A stretch of 64,000 bases of DNA from Leeuwenhoekiella nanhaiensis (GTDB lineage Bacteria; Bacteroidota; Bacteroidia; Flavobacteriales; Flavobacteriaceae). Where the stretch lies: positions 558,001-622,000 of the forward strand of contig NZ_KZ319287.1 of assembly GCF_002744755.1 (NCBI RefSeq). The letters run 5' to 3'. The notes below the pieces were generated by a model. The model had not been told where the DNA came from, searched no databases, and saw only the letters and a program-made list of their open reading frames with translations. Both the position numbers and the translations under genes were made by a program. Of the stretch, positions 43,186 through 53,079 are shown piece by piece. Numbering within the stretch: position 1 is the first letter of the stretch; every line of letters starts with the position of its first letter.

Positions 43186-44976
43186 ATGTCGTCACACTAC
43201 GAAGCACCCATAAGAGAGCCTTTGATTCTTGGAGAGAAATCTTACCACGACATCAGCGTGGATGTAGGTGCTCCTATCTTAGGGAAGGCCAATAAATCTT
43301 GGTGGATTGTATTTTCTATAGCGCTTGTTGCATTCCTATGGGGCTTGGGCTGTATTGTATATACCGTTTCTACCGGTATTGGAGTTTGGGGTCTTAATAA
43401 AACCATTGGCTGGGCCTGGGATATTACCAACTTCGTTTGGTGGGTAGGTATTGGTCACGCGGGTACCCTTATTTCTGCGGTATTGCTTTTATTCCGTCAA
43501 AAGTGGCGTATGGCAATTAACCGTTCTGCAGAAGCAATGACCATATTTGCGGTTGTACAGGCCGGTTTGTTTCCAATTATTCACATGGGTCGTCCGTGGT
43601 TGGCATACTGGGTACTTCCCATACCAAACCAGTTTGGTTCCCTTTGGGTAAACTTCAACTCTCCGCTGCTTTGGGACGTATTTGCGATCTCTACGTATCT
43701 TTCAGTTTCATTAGTATTCTGGTGGACGGGTCTTCTTCCTGACTTTGCGATGATCAGAGACCGTACTAAGAGCCCATTCCAGCAAAAGATATATGGAATT
43801 TTAAGCTTTGGATGGAGTGGTCGTGCAAAAGACTGGCAACGTTTTGAAGAGGTGTCACTGGTACTTGCAGGTCTTGCGACTCCACTGGTACTTTCGGTAC
43901 ACACGATTGTATCTTTTGACTTTGCGACTTCGGTAGTACCGGGATGGCATAGTACCATTTTCCCTCCGTATTTTGTGGCGGGTGCAATCTTCTCCGGTTT
44001 TGCAATGGTACAAACCCTGCTTTTGGTAATGCGTAAAGTGGTTAGCCTTGAGAACTATATTACCATTGTTCACATCGAATTTATGAATAAGGTAATCCTG
44101 CTTACTGGTGGTATTGTAACGGTGGCATACCTTACCGAATACTTTATCGGTTGGTATTCCGGAGTTCCTTATGAAAACTATACCTATTTGTCTTTTGGTG
44201 CTGCAACCGGACCTTACTGGTGGGCATTCTGGGCACTTATCATCTGTAACCTAATTGTGCCACTTACACTTTGGGTTAAAAAATGGAGACGTAATATCCT
44301 ATGGACCTTTATCGTAGCCCTGATTATCAACATCGGGATGTGGTTTGAGCGTTTTGATATCATCGTGATCTGTTTGAGTAAAGACCGTTTGGCATCAACC
44401 TGGTCTATGTTCTCGCCTACTTTTGTAGATATTGGAGTATTTGTGGGTACGATTGGATTCTTCTTTGTATTATTCCTATTGTATGCACGTACCTTCCCGG
44501 TAATTGCACAGGCAGAGGTTAAGAGTATTCTGAAATCATCGGGAGAGCGTTATAAGCGCATTCGTGAATCAGGAAAAGACCTAGCCGGAACCGCAACAGA
44601 TGAGCGTACATCAAACTATGCTGCACGTCCGCAATCTTTAGGCGTGGCTTCAAATGCAGATGCAACGCATCATCAATCAACTGTTAATGCTGATGCGTTA
44701 GTAGATACGGAAGCTAAGAAAGCTGAGATTGATATGATGCTGGCGCGAATCGGGACTTATGATCCTGCAACGCAAACGCCAGATGATCTTAAAAAGATAA
44801 GTGGAGTAGGGCCTGTTTTAGAGCAGAAACTGCATCAGCTGGGTATCTATACCTACGATCAGGTAAGTAAAATGACTAAAAAAGAATACGACTTGTTAGA
44901 TGAGATAATCGACGGTTTCCCCGGTAGGGCAGAGCGCGATGATTGGGCAGGTCAGGCACAAAATCTTAAAAACTAA
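43186..44976 (+). CDS. actC: Alternative complex III subunit C, NrfD-like, with C-terminal helix-hairpin-helix extension (ActC)
   Basis: A quinol-binding membrane subunit. Residues about 1-460 contain some ten membrane helices of the NrfD/PsrC family ('WWVGIGHAGTLISAVLLLFRQ', 'GLFPIIHMGRPW', 'TVAYLTEYFIGWYSG'). The family usually stops shortly after the last helix. Here a further 130 residues follow: a polar linker (about 465-530), then a helix-hairpin-helix-like domain from residue 533, 'DDLKKISGVGPVLEQKLHQL', ending 'GFPGRAERDDWAGQAQ'. Such domains usually bind DNA or act as protein adaptors, which is odd in a respiratory subunit. It is two bases upstream of actD. Confidence 0.92.
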   Translation: MSSHYEAPIREPLILGEKSYHDISVDVGAPILGKANKSWWIVFSIALVAFLWGLGCIVYTVSTGIGVWGLNKTIGWAWDITNFVWWVGIGHAGTLISAVLLLFRQKWRMAINRSAEAMTIFAVVQAGLFPIIHMGRPWLAYWVLPIPNQFGSLWVNFNSPLLWDVFAISTYLSVSLVFWWTGLLPDFAMIRDRTKSPFQQKIYGILSFGWSGRAKDWQRFEEVSLVLAGLATPLVLSVHTIVSFDFATSVVPGWHSTIFPPYFVAGAIFSGFAMVQTLLLVMRKVVSLENYITIVHIEFMNKVILLTGGIVTVAYLTEYFIGWYSGVPYENYTYLSFGAATGPYWWAFWALIICNLIVPLTLWVKKWRRNILWTFIVALIINIGMWFERFDIIVICLSKDRLASTWSMFSPTFVDIGVFVGTIGFFFVLFLLYARTFPVIAQAEVKSILKSSGERYKRIRESGKDLAGTATDERTSNYAARPQSLGVASNADATHHQSTVNADALVDTEAKKAEIDMMLARIGTYDPATQTPDDLKKISGVGPVLEQKLHQLGIYTYDQVSKMTKKEYDLLDEIIDGFPGRAERDDWAGQAQNLKN

Positions 44977-44978
44977 TT

Positions 44979-45518
44979 ATGGCATCAGGAAACGTTTTAC
45001 ATGTGCTTTATAATGATGACGACGTCCTTATGAAAGCAGTAAAGGAAATACGTGCAAATAAGTATCGAATCAACGAGGCTTACACTCCATTTCCTGTACA
45101 CGGTCTCGATAAAGCGATGGGCTTGCCGCATACGCGCCTTGCAATATGCTCTTTTATCTACGGTCTTATAGGTTTAAGCGTGGCTACTTTGATGATGAAT
45201 TTCATTATGATTGAAGACTGGCCAAGAAATATTGGTGGTAAACCAAGTTTCTCCTATTTGCAGAATATGCCCGCTTTTGTGCCTATTATGTTTGAGTTGA
45301 CGGTATTTTTTGCGGCTCACCTTATGGTGATCACTTTTTACCTAAGAAGTAAAATATGGCCTTTTAAAAAGGCTGAAAATCCAGATCCACGTACTACCGA
45401 TGATCACTTCTTACTTGAAGTGGATACCGCTGGTCACGATCTAGATGCGCTTTCTAAGTTTTTATACGATACCGGCGCTTCAGAAATAAGTCTAATTCAT
45501 AACGAAGAACACGCTTAA
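44979..45518 (+). CDS. actD: Alternative complex III subunit D (DUF3341)
   Basis: A membrane subunit of 179 residues with an N-terminal soluble domain ('MKAVKEIRANKYRINEAYTPFPVHGLDKAMG', about 15-45) and two membrane helices (about 52-75 and 97-118), then a soluble tail with 'DDHFLLEVDT'. This is the DUF3341 family, ActD of ACIII. It contains no cofactor motif and is thought to stabilise the complex. Start and stop are within a few bases of both neighbours. Confidence 0.92.
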   Translation: MASGNVLHVLYNDDDVLMKAVKEIRANKYRINEAYTPFPVHGLDKAMGLPHTRLAICSFIYGLIGLSVATLMMNFIMIEDWPRNIGGKPSFSYLQNMPAFVPIMFELTVFFAAHLMVITFYLRSKIWPFKKAENPDPRTTDDHFLLEVDTAGHDLDALSKFLYDTGASEISLIHNEEHA

Positions 45519-45521
45519 CAA

Positions 45522-46193
45522 ATGAAAAATAGTATCAAAATAGTATCTTCATTAGTAATGCTGGTTTTGATAGTTTCTTGTCAGGACAAAGACTACAGAA
45601 ACTATGAATACATGCCAAACATGTATGAGGAAGTAAGTTATGAGGCTTATGGAAAGTACGATGTATTTCCTAATCAGATGGAAGCGATGCAGCCGGTTGA
45701 GGGGAGTGTATCCCGCGGCTGGATGCCTTATGAATATGAAAACAGTACCGAAGGTTACGATGCAGCTAAAGCTAATTTAAAGAATCCGGTACCGTACACT
45801 GAAGATAATTTAAACGAAGGTAAAGGTCTTTATACCATTTATTGTGCGATTTGCCACGGTGATAAGGGTGATGGTAAAGGAACACTTGCTGAGCGTGAGA
45901 AAATTTTGGGTATTCCTGCTTATAATGATCAGGGACGTGCCATTACCGAAGGTAGTGTGTATCACGTGATGTACTATGGCCTCAATACAATGGGGTCTTA
46001 TGCAACTCAAACAACTGAACGTGAATTGTGGTTAATCAACCACTATGTAATGGACCTTAAGGACGCTTTAGACGGAAAACCCAAGCGAGCCTTTGAAGAC
46101 GAAACGACTACCGAAGAAGAAGCTTTGGTAGAGCAGGAAGAAATGACTGATGAAGGGCAGGTAATGTCTGAAGAAGCACAAACTGAAGAATAA
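45522..46193 (+). CDS. actE: Alternative complex III subunit E, monohaem cytochrome c lipoprotein (ActE)
   Basis: A protein of 223 residues. The lipoprotein signal ends in 'IVSC' with the acylated Cys20. A conserved segment 'MPNMYEEVSYEAYG' and the class I cytochrome c domain with 'IYCAICHGDKGDGKG' (one CxxCH) and the methionine ligand region 'YHVMYYGLNTMGSY' follow. The C-terminus is highly acidic (about 190-223). It donates electrons towards the terminal oxidase. Gap of 3 bases from actD. Confidence 0.92.
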   Translation: MKNSIKIVSSLVMLVLIVSCQDKDYRNYEYMPNMYEEVSYEAYGKYDVFPNQMEAMQPVEGSVSRGWMPYEYENSTEGYDAAKANLKNPVPYTEDNLNEGKGLYTIYCAICHGDKGDGKGTLAEREKILGIPAYNDQGRAITEGSVYHVMYYGLNTMGSYATQTTERELWLINHYVMDLKDALDGKPKRAFEDETTTEEEALVEQEEMTDEGQVMSEEAQTEE

Positions 46194-46214
46194 TAAAGGC
46201 AGGATATTTCAATT

Positions 46215-47618
46215 ATGTACAAGTTTTCTAGTAAATTAAGACTTTTCGCCATCATTTGTATGGTACTGGGTTTAATAGGATTAGTATTTGGATTCTTATC
46301 TGTTCCTGGAACAGTTGAAGAAGCTAACGAAATTCTTGCAGCGCAGGAAGCTCACCACGGTGGAGGTGAGGCGCACCATGAGGAAGGTGCTGCTCATCAC
46401 GAAGCAGGTGAAGCGCATCACGAAGAAACGAATTTTGTTGACGAGGTAAAAGGTGAGCCGGGCTATTCAGAAAAAGCGATGGCTAATGACAAGGATATGG
46501 GTCACGGGGCTCACGAAGACGGAGAGCATATGGAGCACGTGTTGCACCAGATGCAAACCAAACCCTGGTCAGCAACCTTTATCGCGGCCTTTTTCTTTAT
46601 GATGATCGCTTTGGGAACTTTGGTTTTCTACGCGATTCAAAACGCAGCACAGGCAGGATGGTCTCCATTGCTTTTTAGAGTTATGGAAGGTATAACTGCC
46701 TATTTACTTCCGGGTTCAGTCATCGTTTTACTGATTGTTATTTTTGCAGGCGAGCATTTCTATCCCTGGATGAATCACGAGTTGGTAGAAGAAGATAAAA
46801 TTATTCAAGGTAAATCAGGCTATCTGAACTTTCCGTTTTGGTTGATACGTGGTATTATTTACGTAGTAGGGTGGAACCTGTATCGCTATTTCGCAGTTAA
46901 AAATTCAAGAGATCTGGACACGGCTGAAGATCTTAAGCCTTACAAGAATATCTTTAAATATTCTATTTACTTCCTGGCTTTCTTTATTGTTACCGAATCA
47001 ACTATGGCCTGGGACTGGTTTATGTCTATGACTCCACACTGGTACAGTACGCTGTTTGCCTGGTATATTTTTGCGAGCATCATCGTGTCTGCGGTAACCG
47101 TTATAGCAATTGTAACCGTTTCGCTAAAAGCTATAGGTCAGCTGGAGTTTGTTAACGATAGTCACCTGCACGATCTTGCTAAGTTTATGTTTGGTTTCAG
47201 CGTTTTCTGGACGTACCTGTGGTTTGGTCAGTTTATGCTTATATGGTACGCAAACATTCCGGAGGAGGTTACGTATTTCATTCTAAGAATTCAGGAGTAC
47301 AATCCTATGTTCTTTGGTATGCTAATACTTAACTTTGTACTCCCAATTTTAATATTGATGAATAGTGATTTCAAACGTGTTTCTTGGTTTGTGGTGATTG
47401 CGGGTATCATTATTCTGGTAGGGCACTATATAGATATTTTCTTCCTGGTTATGCCATCAACAGTTGGGCCTTACGGTTCATTTGGTATCACGGAGTTTGC
47501 GGCTCTTCTATTCTTCCTGGGTCTGTTTATATTCACAGTAGGAATGGGATTGTCTAAAGTATCTCTGCGTCCTAAGAATAATCCATTCCTCATTGAGAGC
47601 GAACATTTTCACTATTAA
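46215..47618 (+). CDS. actF: Alternative complex III subunit F, quinone-binding membrane protein (ActF)
   Basis: 467 residues with ten or so membrane helices. It is the NrfD-like second quinol-handling subunit. A helix at about 10-28 is followed by a periplasmic stretch rich in histidine (about 42-73, with repeats of 'GEAHHEE' type), then the core from about 115 with 'LLPGSVIVLLIVIFAGEHFYPW' and 'TESTMAWDWFMSMTPHWYST', which are family features. The histidine-rich insert is not part of the conserved core. It lies 21 bases after actE and 27 before coxB. Confidence 0.92.
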   Translation: MYKFSSKLRLFAIICMVLGLIGLVFGFLSVPGTVEEANEILAAQEAHHGGGEAHHEEGAAHHEAGEAHHEETNFVDEVKGEPGYSEKAMANDKDMGHGAHEDGEHMEHVLHQMQTKPWSATFIAAFFFMMIALGTLVFYAIQNAAQAGWSPLLFRVMEGITAYLLPGSVIVLLIVIFAGEHFYPWMNHELVEEDKIIQGKSGYLNFPFWLIRGIIYVVGWNLYRYFAVKNSRDLDTAEDLKPYKNIFKYSIYFLAFFIVTESTMAWDWFMSMTPHWYSTLFAWYIFASIIVSAVTVIAIVTVSLKAIGQLEFVNDSHLHDLAKFMFGFSVFWTYLWFGQFMLIWYANIPEEVTYFILRIQEYNPMFFGMLILNFVLPILILMNSDFKRVSWFVVIAGIIILVGHYIDIFFLVMPSTVGPYGSFGITEFAALLFFLGLFIFTVGMGLSKVSLRPKNNPFLIESEHFHY

Positions 47619-47645
47619 TAGCAACGAAACAGAAAAAACACACCA

Positions 47646-48713
47646 ATGACCGTTTTTTTAGTACTTATTGTAATCGCACTCTTTGCCGTAGCAATCTGGC
47701 AAATGAGTAAAATATATGCACTCTCTAAAGGAAATTCTCAAGGGGATGACGGAGAAGTAGCTAACGGAAAGGATAACCGTATTAATGCCAAATTAATGGT
47801 GATGTTTATGGTCTTCCTTTACTTCCTGATGTTCTATTGCTTCTGGCATTATTCTAAGTTTTACTTGCCCGAAGCTTCTTCAGCACACGGTAGTAAATAC
47901 GATAACCTGATGTTTATTTCTATCGCCGTTATTATGGTGGTTCAGGTTATAACCCAATTCTTACTTCACTTTTTTGCATACAAGTATAAGGGGGAGAAAG
48001 GAAAGCGTGCTTTATTCTATGCCGATAATGATAAACTTGAATTTATTTGGACTATCGTTCCGGTAATTGTTTTGGCGGGCCTTATCATATATGGTCTGTT
48101 TACCTGGTCTGATATCATGAACTTCGAGGAAGATGAGGATGCTTTGGTAATTGAATTGTATGCTCAGCGTTTTAACTGGAAAGCGCGATATGCCGGGGAT
48201 GACAATATTTTGGGAGATGCAAACGTACGTTTCATTGAAGGGATTAATCAATTAGGTATTGATCCCAGTGATGCGGATGGTAGTGATGATGTTGTTACTA
48301 CCGAATTACATTTGCCCGTTGGTAAGCAGGTTATCTTCAAACTGCGTTCGCAGGATGTATTGCACTCTGCTTATATGCCTCACTTTAGAGCGCAAATGAA
48401 CGTGGTTCCGGGTATGATCACTCAGTTTTCATTTACGCCTACAGTTACAACTGCAGAGATCAGAGAGACCGATTATATGCAGGAAAAAATGCGTACAATT
48501 CAGGAAATACGCAGAGAAAAGAGCAAGGAACTAGTGGCCAAAGGCGAACCTGCTCTTGACGCGTACGATGAATTTGATTATTATTTACTATGCAATAAAA
48601 TCTGTGGATCAAGTCACTACAATATGCAGATGAAGATTATTGTAGAAACACAGGAAGAATATGATGAGTGGATGAAGGGTCAAAAGACCTTTGCTCAGAG
48701 TATGACCGAATAA
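47646..48713 (+). CDS. coxB: Cytochrome c oxidase subunit II
   Basis: Accepts electrons from the cytochrome c side of ACIII through the binuclear CuA centre. The 355 residues have membrane helices at the N-terminus (about 3-20), about 50-72 and 85-110 and 135-155, then a cupredoxin domain. CuA ligands: His240 in 'HSAYMPHFR', Cys316, Cys320, His324 and Met327 in 'CNKICGSSHYNM'. The usual CuA glutamate position is occupied by Lys/Ile, which is common in this group since the backbone provides that ligand. No fused cytochrome c domain. 32 bases before coxA. Confidence 0.94.
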   Translation: MTVFLVLIVIALFAVAIWQMSKIYALSKGNSQGDDGEVANGKDNRINAKLMVMFMVFLYFLMFYCFWHYSKFYLPEASSAHGSKYDNLMFISIAVIMVVQVITQFLLHFFAYKYKGEKGKRALFYADNDKLEFIWTIVPVIVLAGLIIYGLFTWSDIMNFEEDEDALVIELYAQRFNWKARYAGDDNILGDANVRFIEGINQLGIDPSDADGSDDVVTTELHLPVGKQVIFKLRSQDVLHSAYMPHFRAQMNVVPGMITQFSFTPTVTTAEIRETDYMQEKMRTIQEIRREKSKELVAKGEPALDAYDEFDYYLLCNKICGSSHYNMQMKIIVETQEEYDEWMKGQKTFAQSMTE

Positions 48714-48745
48714 GATAAAAATTGAGATTTAAAAGAAAATAAGTT

Positions 48746-50575
48746 ATGTCAGTAGATGCAACAGCTTTAGACCATCATGCGCACGACAATCATGGGCATC
48801 ATGATCATCACCAGACGTTTATAAGTAAGTACATTTTTAGTACAGATCACAAGATGATCTCAAAACAGTATTTGATTACTGGTTTGATCATGGGGGTTAT
48901 TGGTATCGCTATGTCTATTTTGTTCCGAATTCAGCTAGCCTGGCCGGAGCAGAGTTTTACCATTTTTGAGATTTTCTTGGGTAAATGGGCTCCTGAAGGT
49001 GTGATGGATCCAAGTATCTACCTTTCTTTAGTTACTATTCACGGTACCATAATGGTATTCTTCGTACTTACTGCAGGTTTGAGTGGTACGTTTAGTAACC
49101 TGTTGATTCCACTTCAAATTGGAGCGCGTGATATGGCTTCCGGCTTCCTGAACATGGTTTCGTATTGGTTGTTCTTCCTTTCTTCAGTGATCATGGTTTG
49201 TTCGCTGTTTGTAGAGGCTGGTCCGGCTGCAGCAGGTTGGACGATTTATCCTCCGCTTAGTGCGTTGCCTAATTCCATTTCTGCTTCCGGAGCAGGTATG
49301 ACTCTTTGGTTGGTGTCTATGGCCATCTTTATCGCATCTTCTCTTTTAGGATCTCTAAACTATGTAGTAACAGTAATTAATTTACGTACCAAAGGAATGT
49401 CTATGACCAGACTTCCACTTACCATCTGGGCGTTTTTTGTTACCGCTATCATCGGTATCGTTTCATTCCCGGTTCTTTTATCTGCTGCGTTATTGCTGAT
49501 CATGGATAGAAGTTTTGGTACTTCATTCTTCCTTTCAGATATCTATATTGGTGGAGAAGTATTACACAACCAGGGTGGTTCGCCGGTATTATTTGAGCAC
49601 TTATTCTGGTTCCTGGGTCACCCTGAGGTATATATCGTACTGCTTCCGGCATTAGGAATATCTTCTGAAGTTATTGCAACAAACTCGAGAAAGCCGATTT
49701 TCGGGTACCGTGCGATGATCGCTTCTATTCTGGCAATCGCATTCCTGTCAACAATTGTTTGGGGTCACCACATGTTTGTATCGGGTATGAATCCATTTTT
49801 AGGTTCTGTATTTACCTTTACGACCTTGTTGATTGCGATTCCTTCCGCAGTTAAAGCCTTTAACTACATAACCACTTTATGGAAGGGTAACCTTCAGTTT
49901 AACCCTGCAATGTTATTTTCAATTGGTCTGGTTTCTACCTTTATTACTGGTGGTCTTACCGGGATCATTTTAGGGGACAGCACGCTCGATATTAACGTTC
50001 ACGACACCTATTTCGTAGTAGCTCACTTCCACCTGGTAATGGGTATATCTGCACTTTACGGTCTGTTTGCCGGGGTTTACCACTGGTTCCCAAAAATGTT
50101 TGAAGGGCGTATGCTAAACAAGAACTTAGGCTATGTGCACTTCTGGGTTACGGCAATAGGTTCGTACGCGGTATTCTTCCCCATGCACTTTATAGGTATG
50201 GCTGGTTTGCCGCGTAGATATTATTCAAATACGGCATTCCCATACTTTGATGACCTGGCGGATGTAAACACGATGATTACTATCGCGGCTATCATTACTG
50301 CTGCTGTTCAGTTAGTATTCTTATATAATTTTATTTCTTCTATTTTCTATGGTAAGAGAGGACCTAAGAACCCTTGGAAATCTAATACCTTAGAATGGAC
50401 AACTGAGCTTAAGCACATTCACGGTAACTGGGAAGGTGAGATTCCTCACGTTTACCGCTGGTCTTACGATTACAGTAAATTGAATGAAGATGAAACGGAT
50501 TACGTAATTCCGGGTCAGGATTATATTCCTCAAAACATTCCGTTACAACCGGGTGAGGAAGAAATGAATCACTAA
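48746..50575 (+). CDS. coxA: Cytochrome c oxidase subunit I
   Basis: Catalytic subunit reducing O2 to water with proton pumping. The 609 residues have 12 or more membrane helices. Seen: 'TIHGTIMVFFVL' (haem a ligand), 'FWFLGHPEVYIVLLPALG' (CuB His, the cross-linked Tyr, and the Glu of A1-type oxidases), 'WGHHMFVSGM' (two CuB His) and 'VVAHFHLVMG' (haem a3 and a ligands). The start is histidine-rich ('DHHAHDNHGHHDHH', about residues 9-22), outside the conserved fold. It ends the act-cox operon; a terminator follows. Confidence 0.95.
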   Translation: MSVDATALDHHAHDNHGHHDHHQTFISKYIFSTDHKMISKQYLITGLIMGVIGIAMSILFRIQLAWPEQSFTIFEIFLGKWAPEGVMDPSIYLSLVTIHGTIMVFFVLTAGLSGTFSNLLIPLQIGARDMASGFLNMVSYWLFFLSSVIMVCSLFVEAGPAAAGWTIYPPLSALPNSISASGAGMTLWLVSMAIFIASSLLGSLNYVVTVINLRTKGMSMTRLPLTIWAFFVTAIIGIVSFPVLLSAALLLIMDRSFGTSFFLSDIYIGGEVLHNQGGSPVLFEHLFWFLGHPEVYIVLLPALGISSEVIATNSRKPIFGYRAMIASILAIAFLSTIVWGHHMFVSGMNPFLGSVFTFTTLLIAIPSAVKAFNYITTLWKGNLQFNPAMLFSIGLVSTFITGGLTGIILGDSTLDINVHDTYFVVAHFHLVMGISALYGLFAGVYHWFPKMFEGRMLNKNLGYVHFWVTAIGSYAVFFPMHFIGMAGLPRRYYSNTAFPYFDDLADVNTMITIAAIITAAVQLVFLYNFISSIFYGKRGPKNPWKSNTLEWTTELKHIHGNWEGEIPHVYRWSYDYSKLNEDETDYVIPGQDYIPQNIPLQPGEEEMNH

Positions 50576-50591
50576 GAAATCTCAGAATTAT

Positions 50592-50619
50592 AAAAAACCC
50601 GCAACTTGCGGGTTTTTTT
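50592..50619 (+). terminator. Terminator of the act-cox operon
   Basis: A stem of about 12 pairs across 50592-50619 with a short AACTT-type loop and T run, 16 bases after the coxA stop. It marks the end of an eight-gene transcript of nearly 12 kb. Confidence 0.85.
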
Positions 50620-50710
50620 AGTTTAGAGAAGAAGCGTTCTTAATGCTAAATTTCAATTGGGAGCGGCTTTCAAGGTATAATTAGGACGGGCTATTTCTTA
50701 TATTTACGCT

Positions 50711-51733
50711 ATGAATGAACATTTAGATGCCAGCGGTGAAGGCTTCACGCCCGAAGAGTTTGAAATTGAACGTGCCTTACGGCCGCTAAGTTTTAGTGAT
50801 TTTACCGGTCAGGAACAGGTGTTGGAGAATCTGGAAATATTTGTTCAGGCAGCAAACCGAAGGGGAGAGGCTTTAGATCATACGCTTTTTCACGGGCCTC
50901 CGGGATTGGGTAAGACTACTTTGGCCAATATTTTAGCCAATGAATTGCAGGTTAACATCAAGGTGACCAGTGGTCCTGTTTTGGATAAACCGGGTGATCT
51001 TGCGGGTTTGCTCACCAATCTTGAAGAGCGCGATGTACTGTTTATAGATGAGATTCACCGCCTGAGCCCCGTTGTAGAAGAGTACCTGTACTCGGCTATG
51101 GAAGACTATAAGATTGACATTATGATTGAGAGCGGGCCTAACGCACGTACGGTTCAAATCAATCTCAATCCCTTTACGCTGATTGGTGCCACAACTCGGT
51201 CTGGCTTGCTTACAGCGCCTATGCGGGCGCGTTTCGGAATTTCTTCGCGTCTGGAATATTACAATACGGAATTGCTTACCACCATTGTTCAACGTAGTGC
51301 AGATATTCTCAAAGTACCCATCAGTATGGAAGCGGCTATTGAAATTGCAGGTAGAAGCAGAGGAACACCGCGTATTGCGAATGCATTGCTACGCAGGGTG
51401 CGTGATTTTGCCCAGATTAAAGGCAACGGTACTATTGATATTGCTATCGCGCGTTTCGGCCTTAAGGCTCTTAATGTAGATGCTCATGGTCTTGATGAGA
51501 TGGATAATAAGATACTCGCAACCATTATTGATAAGTTTAAGGGGGGTCCTGTGGGAATTACCACCGTTGCAACGGCGGTTTCAGAAAGTGCCGAAACCAT
51601 CGAAGAAGTTTATGAACCCTTTCTCATTCAGCAGGGTTTTATCATACGTACACCAAGAGGGCGTGAGGTCACCGAAGCTGCTTACAAACACCTCAACCGC
51701 GTAAAAGGCCCTATACAGGGCGGCTTGTTTTAG
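50711..51733 (+). CDS. ruvB: Holliday junction branch migration helicase RuvB
   Basis: An AAA+ motor that drives branch migration with RuvA. The 340 residues are normal. Seen: Walker A '[10 protein letters not shown]' (about 61-70), Walker B '[11 protein letters not shown]', sensor '[18 protein letters not shown]' and the C-terminal winged helix ending '[19 protein letters not shown]'. The ruvA partner is in this same window at 58.3 kb, not adjacent. A P450 gene follows after 20 bases. Confidence 0.96.
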   Translation: MNEHLDASGEGFTPEEFEIERALRPLSFSDFTGQEQVLENLEIFVQAANRRGEALDHTLFHGPPGLGKTTLANILANELQVNIKVTSGPVLDKPGDLAGLLTNLEERDVLFIDEIHRLSPVVEEYLYSAMEDYKIDIMIESGPNARTVQINLNPFTLIGATTRSGLLTAPMRARFGISSRLEYYNTELLTTIVQRSADILKVPISMEAAIEIAGRSRGTPRIANALLRRVRDFAQIKGNGTIDIAIARFGLKALNVDAHGLDEMDNKILATIIDKFKGGPVGITTVATAVSESAETIEEVYEPFLIQQGFIIRTPRGREVTEAAYKHLNRVKGPIQGGLF

Positions 51734-51753
51734 AATTTCAATCCCCTGCCACG

Positions 51754-53079
51754 ATGAAAACCATACCCCAGGTTCCTGTTCACCAATTTTTACTTTCAGC
51801 ATTCCGAATTTTAAAGAACCCCTTACCCTTTCATAAAAAGAATTTCAAAGAAAAAGGGGATACGTTTTGGCTGAAATTGGGTTTTGGCAAGAGTGTGGTT
51901 TTTTCGCGTGATGCGTTATTAGCCCAATACGTCCTTCAAAAGAATCAGAAGAATTATACCAAGTCACCCATACAGACCAGAGATCTGGCCAAATATGTGG
52001 GAAGGGGTTTGCTTACTGCGGAAGGCAAACACTGGAGCACACAACGCAAACTTATTCAGCCGGCTTTTCATAAAAAGCATTTGACAAATTTAATAGCTAA
52101 AATGAATGAGGTTGTTGCTGCTGAGTTGGAAAAAATAAAGGTGGACCGCCCTTTTGATATTTTCCCGGTTTATAATGATCTGGCTTTTCAGACCGTGGTT
52201 CAGGCCTTGTTCAGCGGGGCTGCAGATCAAAAAACCATTAACCGCCTGCAACAAATTACCGAAGAAGCGCAGGCCATGCTGGTGAAAGAGTTGCGTCAGC
52301 CCTACCTGCATTGGTGGTTTAAGCTGTCCGGGAAATTAGAAAGGAATTTGGCAAAGACCAAGGAAGCCCGGCAACTGATGCACGATCTTGTTGAGGAGCG
52401 CAAGGCGTCCGGTGTAAGGCAAGATGACCTGCTTGATATGCTGCTTGACGCGCGTTATGAAGACGATACGGCTATGGATATGGAGCGTCTTATTGATGAA
52501 ATATTTATTCTTTTTGTAGCCGGTCACGAGACCACATCTAACGCGCTAACCTTTACCACCCAGCTTCTCGCTCGGAACCCTGAGATCCAGGAAGAGGTGT
52601 ATGAGGAGGTCAAATCTTTAGAAGGTGAAGAGCTGTTTGCGAAGATGAAATCGCTTGAATTTACAAACCGGGTGATCAATGAGTCTATGCGCCTCTATCC
52701 ACCGGCCTACTTTATAGATCGCATCGCACTGGAAGCTGATGCCTTTGGAGACTATAAAATTGAACCCGATACGAGTCTTTTATTTTCCATTTACGAGATA
52801 CATAGGCATCCTGACTTTTGGGAAAATCCGGAAGAATTCAAACCCTCACGTTTTGAGGACGAACGACTTTTGAAGTATTCGCCTTACTTTTTGCCTTTTG
52901 GTGCCGGCCCGCGGATGTGCATAGGTAATAATTTTGCGATGTACGAAATGATTCTTGCTGTAACTCAGTTGGTGACTAAGTATAAAATCACTCCGGTAAA
53001 TCCGGAAATCGAAATCCTTCCGCTCATAACCTTAAAGCCGAAAAACGCCATTCTTCAATTTAGTCTTCGAGAATCTTGA
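51754..53079 (+). CDS. Cytochrome P450
   Basis: A haem monooxygenase of 441 residues, without membrane anchor, so a soluble bacterial P450. Seen: I-helix '[15 protein letters not shown]', the ExxR motif at 310-313 in '[11 protein letters not shown]', and the haem thiolate loop '[11 protein letters not shown]' with Cys389. The proximal region ('[13 protein letters not shown]', '[26 protein letters not shown]') resembles fatty acid or terpenoid hydroxylases of the CYP102/CYP4-like class. The substrate is not known. No redox partner gene is adjacent. Its stop overlaps the TTG start of queG. Confidence 0.92.
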   Translation: MKTIPQVPVHQFLLSAFRILKNPLPFHKKNFKEKGDTFWLKLGFGKSVVFSRDALLAQYVLQKNQKNYTKSPIQTRDLAKYVGRGLLTAEGKHWSTQRKLIQPAFHKKHLTNLIAKMNEVVAAELEKIKVDRPFDIFPVYNDLAFQTVVQALFSGAADQKTINRLQQITEEAQAMLVKELRQPYLHWWFKLSGKLERNLAKTKEARQLMHDLVEERKASGVRQDDLLDMLLDARYEDDTAMDMERLIDEIFILFVAGHETTSNALTFTTQLLARNPEIQEEVYEEVKSLEGEELFAKMKSLEFTNRVINESMRLYPPAYFIDRIALEADAFGDYKIEPDTSLLFSIYEIHRHPDFWENPEEFKPSRFEDERLLKYSPYFLPFGAGPRMCIGNNFAMYEMILAVTQLVTKYKITPVNPEIEILPLITLKPKNAILQFSLRES

